A DNA stretch of 64,000 nucleotides from Paenibacillus sp. 32352 (GTDB lineage Bacteria > Bacillota > Bacilli > Paenibacillales > NBRC-103111). The notes below the pieces were generated by a model. That model ran no database searches and had not been told where the DNA came from. It saw only the letters and a program-made list of their open reading frames with translations. The position numbers and the translations under genes are program-made. Where the stretch lies: contig NZ_MZNT01000014.1 of NCBI RefSeq assembly GCF_002042965.1, forward strand, positions 1-64,000. The letters run 5' to 3'. Below are positions 23,166-31,947 of this stretch, piece after piece. How positions within the stretch are numbered: position 1 is the stretch's first letter; the number at the start of each line of letters is the position of its first letter.

Positions 23166-24332
23166 TTAGCGTACGCCAAGTAAAATTTCAATAGTAAGCT
23201 GATCGAGTCTCTCGTAGTTAATGCCCTCTGCCCCGACAGCTGCGCGGTCAATCTCGTAGCCTTTCAATGCTTTCAGGCTATCCGCGGAGAATTTGAAATC
23301 AAAGCCAGGCAGATCCAGCTTCTTGCCTTGAATTTCTTGCAGCAGCGCTTGAATCTCCTTGTCTTCGTTGAATTGTTTTACTTTCTCTTTCAGGATCAGG
23401 TACGTTTTCATGTTGCCTTTGGCAAACTCGATAACGCCTTGACGGTCTTCGGTACGAAGCGCATGAGCATCGAAATGAAGCATGCCCTGATAGTTATAGT
23501 CTTCCAGAAGCTTAACGAGGAAGAAGGCTTCCTTGATGCCGTCGGAGCCAAAACGCAAGTCTTGGTCGAAGCGGCCCATCTTCTGATCGTTCAAATCGAT
23601 GTGGAACAGCTTGCCTGCGTCCAGAGCTTGAGCAACCGCATGATAGAAGTTCAAGCCTGCCATACGTTCATGGGCAACCTCAGGGTTCACGCCCACCAGC
23701 TCCGGATGATCCAATGTACTGATCAAGCCGAGCATAGCTCCTGTAGTAGGCATGTAGATATCGGCGCGCGGTTCGTTCGGCTTAGCTTCCAGAGCGAATT
23801 TGTAGCCGTAGTTTTGCGAAATGCTGTATTCGCACAAGAAGTTGATGGCCTCTCTGTAACGCTTCGTTGCTTCTACTGCGTCCTTCCCTGCATCGACCTC
23901 AGAGCCTTCACGTCCGCCCCACAGCACGAAGGTTTCCGCTCCGAATTCTTTGCCCAGATCCATCGCTTGCATCGTTTTTTGGATAGCGTAAGCGCGTACA
24001 CGAGGATCGTTCGAGGTAAAGCCTCCGTCCTTGAAGATCGGATCGGTGAACAGGCTTACCGTAGCCATAGGCACCTTCAAGCCGGTCTCTTCAAGAGCAC
24101 GGCGGAATTCGCTAACGATACGGTCTCTTTCCGCTGGTGTAGCGTCGATTGGCACAAGGTCATTGTCGTGGAAGTTAACTCCATAAGCACCAAGCTCAGC
24201 AAGCATGTGGACGGCTTCTACTGGGCTAAAGCCTTCACGAACAGGCAGACCGAAAGGGTCGCGGCCCGGATTGCCTACTGTCCATAGGCCGAATGTAAAA
24301 CGATCTTCTTTTTTAGGTATAAATTTACTCAT
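23166..24332 (-). CDS. xylA: xylose isomerase, short (actinobacterial, class I) type
   Basis: 388 aa TIM-barrel enzyme converting D-xylose to D-xylulose. The start FTFGLWTVG...RDPFG, NFHDND (active-site His/Asp), VPMATVSLFT, EAKPNEPR (Glu and Lys ligands), NPEVAHERMAGLNF and HIDLNDQ...FDQDLRFG follow the Streptomyces/Arthrobacter enzyme closely, not the longer 440-residue Bacillus form. Codon use is biased as in highly expressed genes. GGAGG upstream. No xylulokinase or XylR lies nearby; a XylR-like operator precedes the gene. Confidence 0.95.
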   Translation of the reverse strand: MSKFIPKKEDRFTFGLWTVGNPGRDPFGLPVREGFSPVEAVHMLAELGAYGVNFHDNDLVPIDATPAERDRIVSEFRRALEETGLKVPMATVSLFTDPIFKDGGFTSNDPRVRAYAIQKTMQAMDLGKEFGAETFVLWGGREGSEVDAGKDAVEATKRYREAINFLCEYSISQNYGYKFALEAKPNEPRADIYMPTTGAMLGLISTLDHPELVGVNPEVAHERMAGLNFYHAVAQALDAGKLFHIDLNDQKMGRFDQDLRFGSDGIKEAFFLVKLLEDYNYQGMLHFDAHALRTEDRQGVIEFAKGNMKTYLILKEKVKQFNEDKEIQALLQEIQGKKLDLPGFDFKFSADSLKALKGYEIDRAAVGAEGINYERLDQLTIEILLGVR

Positions 24333-24347
24333 TAGTGCACCTCCGGC

Positions 24348-24372
24348 AACTTTGTTTATTCAATGAACTATG
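24348..24372 (-). promoter_or_regulatory. XylR-like operator before xylA
   Basis: Minus strand ATAGTTCATTGAATAAACAA (continuing AGTT) resembles the Bacillus megaterium xyl operator TTAGTTTATTGGATAAACAA at most positions. It lies 16 bp before the start codon. Confidence 0.55.
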
Positions 24373-24507
24373 TTTCTGAGAACTAGTTTACCACTGATTG
24401 GTGGAAAATAAAAGACCTGGCTTAGCCCTTACAATTAATTTTTTTTACCGTCGATTCGATGAGGTAATATACGTCTATCGACGTTGTTTATATAATCTGA
24501 TCTTAAA

Positions 24508-24567
24508 GTTTTGCCATAGCAAAACTCGCTTCCTAATGACTTCGGAGGCTTATACGCTCATGAATGT
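24508..24567. repeat. diverged copy of the GTTTT-TAG-AAAAC palindromic repeat
   Basis: GTTTTGCCATAGCAAAAC palindrome (24508-24525) followed by TCGCTTC and a TTCGGAGGCTTATACGCTC tail, similar in plan to the pair at 16351-16423. Located in the xylA-asparaginase spacer. Confidence 0.55.
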
Positions 24568-24569
24568 TT

Positions 24570-24627
24570 AAAGAGCCGCCTCCTATTCCCCGGCCTCTGA
24601 AGCCGGATGTATAGAAAACGACTCTTT
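24570..24627 (-). terminator. terminator-like hairpin after asparaginase
   Basis: AAAGAG.CG / CG.CTCTTT outer stem enclosing CCGGCTTCAGAGGCCGG, just after the asparaginase stop. T-run is short. Confidence 0.6.
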
Positions 24628-24651
24628 ATGAAGGTTCATCCATGATGCCAA

Positions 24652-25653
24652 TCAGGCGTGCAGCAGTTGAAATACCGCTCGATTTTCTCCTACTTCCGTA
24701 CCGCTGCCGTTACGAAGGATCTTCGGGTACAGTTCATATAACCGGACTATGGTGGATGTTCGCTCATAGCCGATCTGTTCCAGAATGGAGGCGACAATCA
24801 GCGGCCACTTTTCCTCGGACCCGTCCATCACCTTGAGCGCGAACGCGAGTCTCTCTTTGCGAAGCCCGAAGCAGTAGACTCCCTTCGCTCCCCCTTTGGC
24901 AACGATGTTGTCATCGGACAGCAGGGTAGAGCAAATCATGCCCGTTCCTGCAACCATTTCGGGATGCCGGTTCATTAAACGGGTTATTTCCTCGACCGCC
25001 GCTCTTGTCGCAGAATCGTGGATCCGATCCGGACAAGCTAGCTTCAAATAAGCCAGCGCCAGATGCTGCAAAGGAATCGCAAATACAGGGAAGCCGCAGC
25101 CGTCAACCCCGATATGAATCCGCTCCGCCGGATATTCCGACAGCATAGCCAGCGTCTGAACGATTTCTTGCTGCGCCGGATGATTCAGGTCGTCATAGCC
25201 GCTTAGGCTGTACCCTCTGCTCTTGCAGTAGGAGAGTATCCCTACATGCTTGCCCGAGCAGTTATGGTAGAGACGGCTTTCCGGCTTTCCTTGTGCAACA
25301 AGGTCACGGTGTGCTGCCGCATTCAGGGGATAGGTCGCATGACAGACCAGGTCCTCCTCGGACAGTCCGGTCTTCTCCAACATCGACTCTACTGCGGCGA
25401 CATGAAACGGTTCTGCACGGTGAGAAGCGGTCATAATCGCAAGCTCCTTCTCTGTAAAAGGATACTTCTTCGCTATGCCGTGGCGGAATGCCGGAATGGC
25501 CTGAATCGGTTTGGCCGCGGAGCGCAAGTAGGTCATATGATGCGGATTGCCGGTCCGGTACCGGATACCCGACTCGTCTACACCGCATATATGCCCGGCG
25601 TAACGGCACTCCACCAGTCCGCCGCGTAGTTCCTCTACCAGTGTCTCATCCAT
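24652..25653 (-). CDS. asparaginase, Rhizobium etli (class 3) type
   Basis: 333 aa cytoplasmic asparaginase of the PF06089 type. Conserved serine/cysteine motifs: LRSAAKPIQ, SHRAEPFH, NCSGKHVGILSYC and VDGCGFPVFAIP. It lacks the TGGTIA motif of the classical type I/II enzymes. The family hydrolyses L-asparagine to aspartate and ammonia and carries a zinc site formed by Cys and Lys. GGAGG upstream. Starts 16 bp after cutC, so a two-gene operon. Confidence 0.85.
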   Translation of the reverse strand: MDETLVEELRGGLVECRYAGHICGVDESGIRYRTGNPHHMTYLRSAAKPIQAIPAFRHGIAKKYPFTEKELAIMTASHRAEPFHVAAVESMLEKTGLSEEDLVCHATYPLNAAAHRDLVAQGKPESRLYHNCSGKHVGILSYCKSRGYSLSGYDDLNHPAQQEIVQTLAMLSEYPAERIHIGVDGCGFPVFAIPLQHLALAYLKLACPDRIHDSATRAAVEEITRLMNRHPEMVAGTGMICSTLLSDDNIVAKGGAKGVYCFGLRKERLAFALKVMDGSEEKWPLIVASILEQIGYERTSTIVRLYELYPKILRNGSGTEVGENRAVFQLLHA

Positions 25654-25669
25654 AAGGATTCCTCCCGCG

Positions 25670-26362
25670 TTATGAATTGGAAAAGCTAGCGATGATTTCG
25701 GCTGCCGCGCGCAGCTTGGCCGGGTCCAACGGCTTCCATGGACTTGAGTCTACCCGGACGCCGGTTCCCAAGTGAACCTCCGAAACGCCGGTTGCCGATA
25801 AGAAGGCTGCCAGCGTTTCAACCCTCAGCCCGCTTCCCGCCAGCAGTATCATCGACTGCTCCTTGCAAATCCCGTCAAGCCTTTTGATCGTCTCATCGGA
25901 ATCAAGTACATTGGGCTTCCCGCCCGAAGTCAGCACACGGCGGATGGAGGGATACCGGCCTAATGTAAGGAGCGCCTGCTCCTGGTCCTTCACCTCATCT
26001 ATGGCCCGATGGAACGTGACGGACATGCCCTCCGCCTCAGCCAGCAGGCGCTCCATCACTGCTGTATCCACGAGCCCGTCTGCCGTTAAGGCGCCTACAA
26101 CAAGCCCTGTCGGCCTCAGCTTGCGAATGGATCGGATATCGGACAGCATCGTTCTCACATCATCCTCGTCATAGCAGAATGTCTGGGCATGAGGACGGAG
26201 CATGACGTGGACGGGGATGGTTACGGCGGTAAGCACCTGCTCGATGAGTCCCAGACTCGGGGTGACTCCTCCATCCCCTATACCCGAAATCAGCTCAATT
26301 CTTCCTGCACCGTTATTTTGCGCCAATCTGGCATCGGCTACGCTTGTAGCTATCACTTCCAT
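25670..26362 (-). CDS. cutC: CutC family protein
   Basis: 230 aa TIM-barrel protein from the ATG at 26362 (an in-frame TTG at 26368 also has a fair ribosome site). Hallmarks: LEVIA-like start EVIATSVADA, GAGRIELISGIGDGGVTPS, HVMLRPH and ILLAGSGLR. Historically linked to copper homeostasis in E. coli, but its true biochemical role is unsettled. Upstream partner of the asparaginase gene. Confidence 0.92.
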   Translation of the reverse strand: MEVIATSVADARLAQNNGAGRIELISGIGDGGVTPSLGLIEQVLTAVTIPVHVMLRPHAQTFCYDEDDVRTMLSDIRSIRKLRPTGLVVGALTADGLVDTAVMERLLAEAEGMSVTFHRAIDEVKDQEQALLTLGRYPSIRRVLTSGGKPNVLDSDETIKRLDGICKEQSMILLAGSGLRVETLAAFLSATGVSEVHLGTGVRVDSSPWKPLDPAKLRAAAEIIASFSNS

Positions 26363-26650
26363 TAACAAAGATGCTCTCCCTCTCTTCCCGTATATCTATC
26401 AACGGATATCCACGATCAATAAATAGTTTCTCAACACAACCTGGGTTATCTTTATTCTATGTATAGAGCCTATCCTACGCCCGCATTCTAACACAAGGGA
26501 TGTTTCTTAGCTTTTCCTATGTTTCGCCTTCGCTTTTTTCGGTTAATAATAGCTTGGGCCTCCTTAGCCCGCAGGCATCCAGGTATAAAATCTCCGCTGC
26601 CGAGAAATGCTAATGCGGGAAATTGACAACAAGAGGAAAGGAGAACCGCT

Positions 26651-26827
26651 ATGACCATCCAGGACGTCCGCCGCATTCATGAGCTGAATGACGTGAATAC
26701 ATCTGACTGGACCGAAGAAGAGCTTCACTATCATCAACGTGTGATGAGCGATCTGTCCCCTTGGCTCAATGCCCAGGGAACCGCGATGCTGAGCCAAATC
26801 ATCAAAGAAATCCAGAAGCGGGATTAA
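26651..26827 (+). CDS. small conserved-looking protein, 58 aa
   Basis: Short ORF beginning MTIQDVRRIHELNDV and ending IIKEIQKRD. Highly charged and helical, no membrane segment; contains two Trp (SDW, PWL). GAGGAAAGGAGA gives a good ribosome site 6 nt before ATG. 100 bp upstream of sodA on the same strand, but sodA has its own promoter. No family recognised. Confidence 0.72.
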   Translation: MTIQDVRRIHELNDVNTSDWTEEELHYHQRVMSDLSPWLNAQGTAMLSQIIKEIQKRD

Positions 26828-26854
26828 AATACGCTCACTTTTTATACATACATG

Positions 26855-26883
26855 TTGATTTTATATCAAAAATAGAGGATAAT
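26855..26883 (+). promoter_or_regulatory. predicted sodA promoter
   Basis: -35 TTGATT, 17-bp spacer, -10 GATAAT, 45 bp before the sodA start. Confidence 0.65.
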
Positions 26884-26927
26884 AAGATTGGAATTCGAAA
26901 TTACATATTCTTAGGAGGTATTTACGA

Positions 26928-27542
26928 ATGGCACATCAATTACCACCACTGCCTTATGCAAACAACGCGTTGGAACCGCATATCGATGAAACGACTATGA
27001 TGATCCACCACGATCGTCACCACAACACTTATGTGACTAACCTGAACGCAGCGTTGGAAGGTCATGCGGATCTTCAAGCTAAATCCCTTGAAGACCTGAT
27101 CGCTAACCTGGACAGTGTACCTGAAGCTATCCGTACGGCTGTTCGTAACAATGGCGGCGGTCATGCCAACCACTCCTTGTTCTGGGAAATTATCGGACCA
27201 AACGGCGGCGGCGCTCCAACAGGCAAATTGGCTGACGCTATCAACAACGAGCTTGGCGGCTTCGACAAATTCAAAGAGGACTTCGCTAAAGCAGCTACAA
27301 CTCGTTTCGGCAGCGGCTGGGCTTGGCTCTCCGTTACTCCTCAAGGCAAATTGGTTGTAAGCAGCACGCCTAACCAAGACAGCCCAATCATGGAAGGCAA
27401 TACGCCACTCCTTGGCTTGGACGTTTGGGAGCATGCTTACTACTTGAAATATCAAAACAAACGTCCTGACTACATCTCCGCTTTCTGGAATGTTGTAAAC
27501 TGGGCTGAAGTTGGCAAACGCTACGAAGCTGCAGTAAAATAA
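26928..27542 (+). CDS. sodA: superoxide dismutase (Mn/Fe family)
   Basis: 204 aa cytoplasmic enzyme that turns superoxide into hydrogen peroxide and oxygen. Metal ligands His27, His82, Asp165 and His169 (DVWEHAYY). The GGGHANHSLFW stretch is typical of Mn-type enzymes. Codon bias is strong, as in acnA, implying high expression. AGGAGG upstream; own promoter and terminator, so monocistronic. Confidence 0.96.
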   Translation: MAHQLPPLPYANNALEPHIDETTMMIHHDRHHNTYVTNLNAALEGHADLQAKSLEDLIANLDSVPEAIRTAVRNNGGGHANHSLFWEIIGPNGGGAPTGKLADAINNELGGFDKFKEDFAKAATTRFGSGWAWLSVTPQGKLVVSSTPNQDSPIMEGNTPLLGLDVWEHAYYLKYQNKRPDYISAFWNVVNWAEVGKRYEAAVK

Positions 27543-27557
27543 GGATTGTAACCTTTT

Positions 27558-27588
27558 AGAGAGGGACTTATCAGTCCCTCTCTTTTTA
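27558..27588 (+). terminator. sodA terminator
   Basis: GAGAGGGAC-TTATCA-GTCCCTCTC followed by TTTTT, 16 bp past the stop. Confidence 0.95.
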
Positions 27589-27804
27589 CTATTAGGGGCT
27601 CCCTGCAAAGTATCCGAGTCGAATTGGAATCTCAACCTCTTTTATGGGATTATTTTCATGTATTAATGGAATATTTCATAGCATTTTTTACCTTGATATG
27701 AAATAATGAGACATACGGAATTTATTGCGAAATGGATCAGGCATCTTTACTTTACTATACAGCAGCATGATCAAATAACCGAGTATAAAGGTGGTATTTA
27801 GTCG

Positions 27805-28929
27805 ATGAGGCTACTCCCTATCTCAATGGTGCATCCCGGGATGAAGCTCGGCAAACCCATTGTGTCCGAAGAGGGGCAGACGATGTTGAGTTACCACTCG
27901 GAGCTTTCCCTGCCTGATATTCGTAAATTAAAGCTGATGGGCTTCCAGCAGCTGCATATCGACGATCCGCGGACGGAGGATATCCGGATTACCGATGCGG
28001 TAAGAGAGGAAACCTCGGCAGCCGTTCGCCATCACTTGATGCCCGCTTTCCAAAGATTACAGCAGTCGGGAGATTGGAACAGCGGAGACATGCGCTCCTT
28101 ATCCCAAGCAGCACTCCAGAGCATGAGGCTGATCGTTGAGGATCTGCAGGAGCAGAATAGGCAATCACCCGAGGATGACTCGATATGGCTGATGCACACT
28201 TACAAAAATAGCCTGTCTATTCTGGATCAGCTATGCCAAAACGCCTTGAATGTGTGCGTCTATGCTACACGAATCGGCATTGTCGACGGCTATGGTCAGG
28301 ATGATCTGTACGCTTTCGGACTTGGCGGCATGCTGCACGACATCGGAAACACTCAAGTATCCCCCAAGCTGTTGTTAAAAACAGCCCCCCTTACACCGCT
28401 CGAATATGAGGAAATTCAAAAGCATACGGAGTACGGCTACAAAATCGTCAAGGATGCACCGGATATCCCTCTGCTATCTGCACACTGTACACTTCAACAC
28501 CATGAGAAGATAAATGGAAGCGGGTACCCTGCAGGCTTAACCAAGGCTGGCATCCACCCTTTTGCACAGTGGATCGGTTTATTGGACGCCTACGATGCCA
28601 TGACCAATCCGCGCCCTTACCGGCCTGCCTTTTCACCTGAGCACGCACTGGAAAATCTTTTCACAAGAGCAGGAACATTGTATGATAGAGAGAAGGTAGA
28701 TTCGTTTCGCAGCCGTGCTGTCATTTATCCCGTCGGCTTAAGCGTTCGGTTAAGCACTGGACAAATCGGCATCGTCTCGAAGCATAACCCCAGCTTTAAA
28801 CATCGGCCGGTCGTCCGCATACTTACCAATGAACAGGGTCAAGAGTTGCTTCAGCCTGTGGAGATCGATTTATCCCGGCATCTCCATATCCGGATATACC
28901 GCATTGGTGAAGATGCACTGGTACATTAA
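27805..28929 (+). CDS. HD-GYP domain protein, copy 2
   Basis: 374 aa paralog of the gene at 15301. Same N-terminal domain (VHPGMKLGKPIVSEEG...LQLHIDD), then HD-GYP with HDIGN (178-182, the usual HDIGK lysine replaced) and an intact HHEKINGSGYP (232-242), then the same C-terminal beta segment (GLSVRLSTGQIGIVS...HRPVVRIL). Probably degrades or senses c-di-GMP. Followed within 25 bp by a Crp/Fnr regulator, a likely operon. Confidence 0.9.
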   Translation: MRLLPISMVHPGMKLGKPIVSEEGQTMLSYHSELSLPDIRKLKLMGFQQLHIDDPRTEDIRITDAVREETSAAVRHHLMPAFQRLQQSGDWNSGDMRSLSQAALQSMRLIVEDLQEQNRQSPEDDSIWLMHTYKNSLSILDQLCQNALNVCVYATRIGIVDGYGQDDLYAFGLGGMLHDIGNTQVSPKLLLKTAPLTPLEYEEIQKHTEYGYKIVKDAPDIPLLSAHCTLQHHEKINGSGYPAGLTKAGIHPFAQWIGLLDAYDAMTNPRPYRPAFSPEHALENLFTRAGTLYDREKVDSFRSRAVIYPVGLSVRLSTGQIGIVSKHNPSFKHRPVVRILTNEQGQELLQPVEIDLSRHLHIRIYRIGEDALVH

Positions 28930-28952
28930 GTTTGGAAAGAGATGAGCTTTTC

Positions 28953-29636
28953 ATGCATAGTATAGTCCCTTTATTAAAGGAAGTGCCATTATTTGAAGAT
29001 TTTTCGGTCAGCGAGCTGATGTCCATTTCGCCTCTTTTTACGGAACGTAAAATAAAGAAAAATACGGTGCTGTTTCACGAAGGCGATCTAGGAAACGAAT
29101 TTTTCATTATCGAGACCGGCGTCGTCAAAATTTATCGGATTGATTATACGAAGGAAGTTATCCTCAGCTTATTGAGCGAGGGAGATTATTTCGGAGAAAT
29201 GTCGCTGATTCAGCAGGACATGACACGGTCTGCAACGGCGGAAACTTTGGCGAATACGACGATGTATTCTTTGATGAGATCCGATTTTATCGAATTTCTG
29301 GAGAAATCGCCCAAGCTATGTCTTAAGCTGCTGGAATCTACCATGGAACGTCTGCGCAACGCCAACGATCAAATCGCCAATCTGACCTTCCTGGATGTGC
29401 GTACCCGGACGATCAAGGTGATTGCCCGGCTGGCCGAGGAGCATGGAATCGTTCGTCAAGGCGGAGTGTTAATCAACATGAAGCTGACCCATCAGCAGCT
29501 CGCGAATTTGGCCGGGACTGTTCGGGAATCCGTCACGAAGGTGCTTCAGGAGCTTCAGGAAGACCAGATCATTACCATCGACAAGAAGATGATATACATA
29601 AGACGAATGGAAGCGTTAAAAGAGCGGATTGTATAA
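28953..29636 (+). CDS. Crp/Fnr family transcriptional regulator
   Basis: 227 aa from ATG 28953 (an in-frame TTG at 28932, only 2 bp after the HD-GYP stop, is possible). N-terminal cyclic-nucleotide-binding fold (about 10-125; EGDLGNEFFIIETGVVKIYR, EGDYFGEMSLI), dimerisation helix, then a winged helix with recognition sequence THQQLANLAGTVRESVTKVL. The phosphate cassette is not typical for cAMP, and no cysteine cluster of FNR is present. Linked to the HD-GYP gene. Confidence 0.9.
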   Translation: MHSIVPLLKEVPLFEDFSVSELMSISPLFTERKIKKNTVLFHEGDLGNEFFIIETGVVKIYRIDYTKEVILSLLSEGDYFGEMSLIQQDMTRSATAETLANTTMYSLMRSDFIEFLEKSPKLCLKLLESTMERLRNANDQIANLTFLDVRTRTIKVIARLAEEHGIVRQGGVLINMKLTHQQLANLAGTVRESVTKVLQELQEDQIITIDKKMIYIRRMEALKERIV

Positions 29637-29650
29637 AACCCGCTCTTTTA
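29618..29650 (+). terminator. terminator overlapping the crp-like stop
   Basis: AAAAGAGCGG / CCGCTCTTTT stem that contains the stop codon of the Crp/Fnr gene, followed by TTTTAC. Confidence 0.85.
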
Positions 29651-29677
29651 CTATGTTATCCTTCGGTTTGGGCAGCA

Positions 29678-30826
29678 TCAGTTGCTATGCTCGGCAAAAT
29701 ACCGGTTTAATATTTTCAGAAATACATTGGGGAACGCATACTGCCCCATCGTATCCCGGTCTACCCATTGATAATGGGAGGGCATCAGCAGACTGCTGCC
29801 GGAAGGCAGAAGCGAGGATTCAAGACTACAGGCGATCACCTGCATATCCCAATGGATATGACTGAATGTATGTTCGGCATGCATATACCATCGTTCCGGA
29901 TGAATGCCGATGGTTTCCTCGGCCAATTGGTCCGCCAATATAGACACCGAGGAGGGAATCGAGTCTATCGAAGGATGCGCCTTTTCCGATGGGGTATACG
30001 TAAAGGGAACCTCCGTATGCGGCAGCTCCCACATCCGCGCAAGCAGTCCTTCCTGCGGGCGCTGCCGGATCAGCACCTTCCCCTGGTTAGGGCCTGTCCC
30101 TTCGATAAGAGCGGCGATCCGGTACTCGGGACGCGGGGGCTTGGCCTTCTTCTTGACGGGCAGCTCCTCCTCCATTCCCGCTTCTCTGGCAGCACAGTGC
30201 TCCATCACCGGACAGGTCAGGCAGTGAGGCGAACGCGGGGTACACACCATGGCGCCGAGCTCCATCAAGCCTTGGTTAAAGTCGCCGGCTGCTCCCTCCG
30301 GAATCAGCTCCTTCGCGAGCTTCTCCATAATTCCTCTCGTGCTGACCTTCATAATGTCTTCTTCAATAAGAAAATACCGGGATAAGACTCGCATGACATT
30401 ACCGTCAACAGCCGGCTCCGGCTTATTGTACGCTATGCTTAGCACGGCACCGGCCGTGTAAGGGCCCACTCCCTTTAACGTAGATATTTCCTTCAGCGTA
30501 TCCGGGACTGTACCGCCATACCGCTCCTGGACCTCTCGCACGGCCCCTTGCAGATTGCGGGCTCTGGAATAATACCCCAGCCCCTCCCACAGCTTCAGCA
30601 CATCCTCCTCCGGTGCTTCCGCCAGCGCCTCCATCGTTGGAAAGCGTTCGATAAAACGGTGAAAATACGGGATGACCGTCTCCACCCGGGTCTGCTGCAG
30701 CATCACTTCCGAAATCCATATATGATAAGGGTTCCTGCTGCGGCGCCACGGCAGATCACGGCGATGCTTGCGGTACCAGGACAGCAGCTCTTCGGAAAAA
30801 TATTGTTTTTTCAAGTTCGTATCCAT
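29678..30826 (-). CDS. mutY: A/G-specific adenine glycosylase
   Basis: 382 aa DNA repair enzyme removing adenine opposite 8-oxoguanine. Catalytic Glu in ISEVMLQQTRVETV, HhH motif LKGVGPYTAGAVLS, catalytic Asp in AVDGNVMRV and [4Fe-4S] cluster CTPRSPHCLTCPVMEHC (C-x6-C-x2-C-x5-C). The C-terminal Nudix-like domain with an FSHIHW loop recognises 8-oxoguanine. Full length. Divergent from the AraC gene; GGAGA site before ATG. Confidence 0.95.
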   Translation of the reverse strand: MDTNLKKQYFSEELLSWYRKHRRDLPWRRSRNPYHIWISEVMLQQTRVETVIPYFHRFIERFPTMEALAEAPEEDVLKLWEGLGYYSRARNLQGAVREVQERYGGTVPDTLKEISTLKGVGPYTAGAVLSIAYNKPEPAVDGNVMRVLSRYFLIEEDIMKVSTRGIMEKLAKELIPEGAAGDFNQGLMELGAMVCTPRSPHCLTCPVMEHCAAREAGMEEELPVKKKAKPPRPEYRIAALIEGTGPNQGKVLIRQRPQEGLLARMWELPHTEVPFTYTPSEKAHPSIDSIPSSVSILADQLAEETIGIHPERWYMHAEHTFSHIHWDMQVIACSLESSLLPSGSSLLMPSHYQWVDRDTMGQYAFPNVFLKILNRYFAEHSN

Positions 30827-30853
30827 GAGGTCTCCTTCTCTTGCCGAACGATA

Positions 30854-30862
30854 TGGTATAAT
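30854..30862 (+). promoter_or_regulatory. extended -10 promoter of the AraC gene
   Basis: TGGTATAAT, an extended -10 with no good -35, 36 bp before the start; it lies within the divergent mutY promoter region. Confidence 0.45.
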
Positions 30863-30897
30863 GATGGCATTTGAAAATCATCAGAGGAGTGAGGCAA

Positions 30898-31758
30898 ATG
30901 TTAACTCCCGGTGAACTGGCGGCACGGCTTAATAGGCTTGTGATTTCCATCCTGTTGGTAGGACATCAAAAATGCAGCCCCCAGTGGCACCAGCTGCCCA
31001 GAACGATTCAGCATCATTCGATCTGGCTTATTATTAAAGGAAAAGGCACGTTTACGATCAACGGCACTCATTATCCGGCCGAGCCGGGGAAGTTTTTTTG
31101 CTTTAGTCCGGGCATGGTCGTTGAACGCCAAACGGATCCCGAGCAGCCGCTCGAATACTACTTCCTCCGTTTTCATTATACGGAAACTTTCGAGGAGAAG
31201 GAACAGTGGATTTACCGAAGCTCAACGGAAGCCTCCTTCCCGCTCGAGGGCATGTACACGGTTAATAATACGCCCCAGCTCATTTATTTGTTCGAGCAGC
31301 TCGATATTCTGTGGAAGCGCCGGGGACATATGACCGCCATGCGGAGAAAAATATTGCTTCTTGAGTTTTTCCTGACGCTGATTCAGGATTTCCGCGCACA
31401 AAAGATAGCCGGTGATACTACGGCCGCTATCGAGCTCACCCAGGATCACATGGTCGGGCACTACCAGGAGCCGCTTACCCTGGAGGGGCTGGCGCAAATG
31501 GCCGGTTTAAGCGTAAGCCACTATTCGCGATTATTCAAAAAATATATCGGCTACAGCCCTATTGATTACTTGACCCATCTAAGGGTCGACCGGGCCAAGG
31601 AGCTGCTGGTCTTGTCGGATTACCGGCTTAAGCTGATTGCGAACAGCGTCGGCTATACGGATGAATTTTATTTCAGCCGCATTTTCAAAAAAGTGACCGG
31701 CGTCTCGCCGCGGGAATATGCCAAAAAGCACCGGTTTGCCCCCTATATGGACCACTGA
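30898..31758 (+). CDS. AraC family transcriptional regulator with cupin domain
   Basis: 286 aa from the ATG with GAGGAG 8 nt upstream. N-terminal cupin-like sugar-binding domain (about 25-150; HHSIWLIIKGKGTFTING, PAEPGKFFCFSPG) and C-terminal double helix-turn-helix (about 185-280; LEGLAQMAGLSVSHYSRLFKK, IANSVGYTDEFYFSRIFKK). Typical of carbohydrate regulators in this group. No sugar genes adjoin, so the target is unknown. Confidence 0.9.
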   Translation: MLTPGELAARLNRLVISILLVGHQKCSPQWHQLPRTIQHHSIWLIIKGKGTFTINGTHYPAEPGKFFCFSPGMVVERQTDPEQPLEYYFLRFHYTETFEEKEQWIYRSSTEASFPLEGMYTVNNTPQLIYLFEQLDILWKRRGHMTAMRRKILLLEFFLTLIQDFRAQKIAGDTTAAIELTQDHMVGHYQEPLTLEGLAQMAGLSVSHYSRLFKKYIGYSPIDYLTHLRVDRAKELLVLSDYRLKLIANSVGYTDEFYFSRIFKKVTGVSPREYAKKHRFAPYMDH

Positions 31759-31947
31759 ATTTAGAAGGCAAACAAGTTCATTCGTTGGTTTGACTTCCCA
31801 GGCTGGAAGGTGTACGCTACGCATAAGCAAGCCTCTTTTCAAAAGATTCGTGCCATAATGGCAATCATCAGATGGTCAGACCCATCCGTACTATATCGTT
31901 TTCATATCGTAATAATATTTCATACCAATCGGTAGGGGGATAACCGG

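Noticed and set aside
23328..24287. 319-codon frame opposite xylA
   Set aside because: Antisense shadow of xylA.
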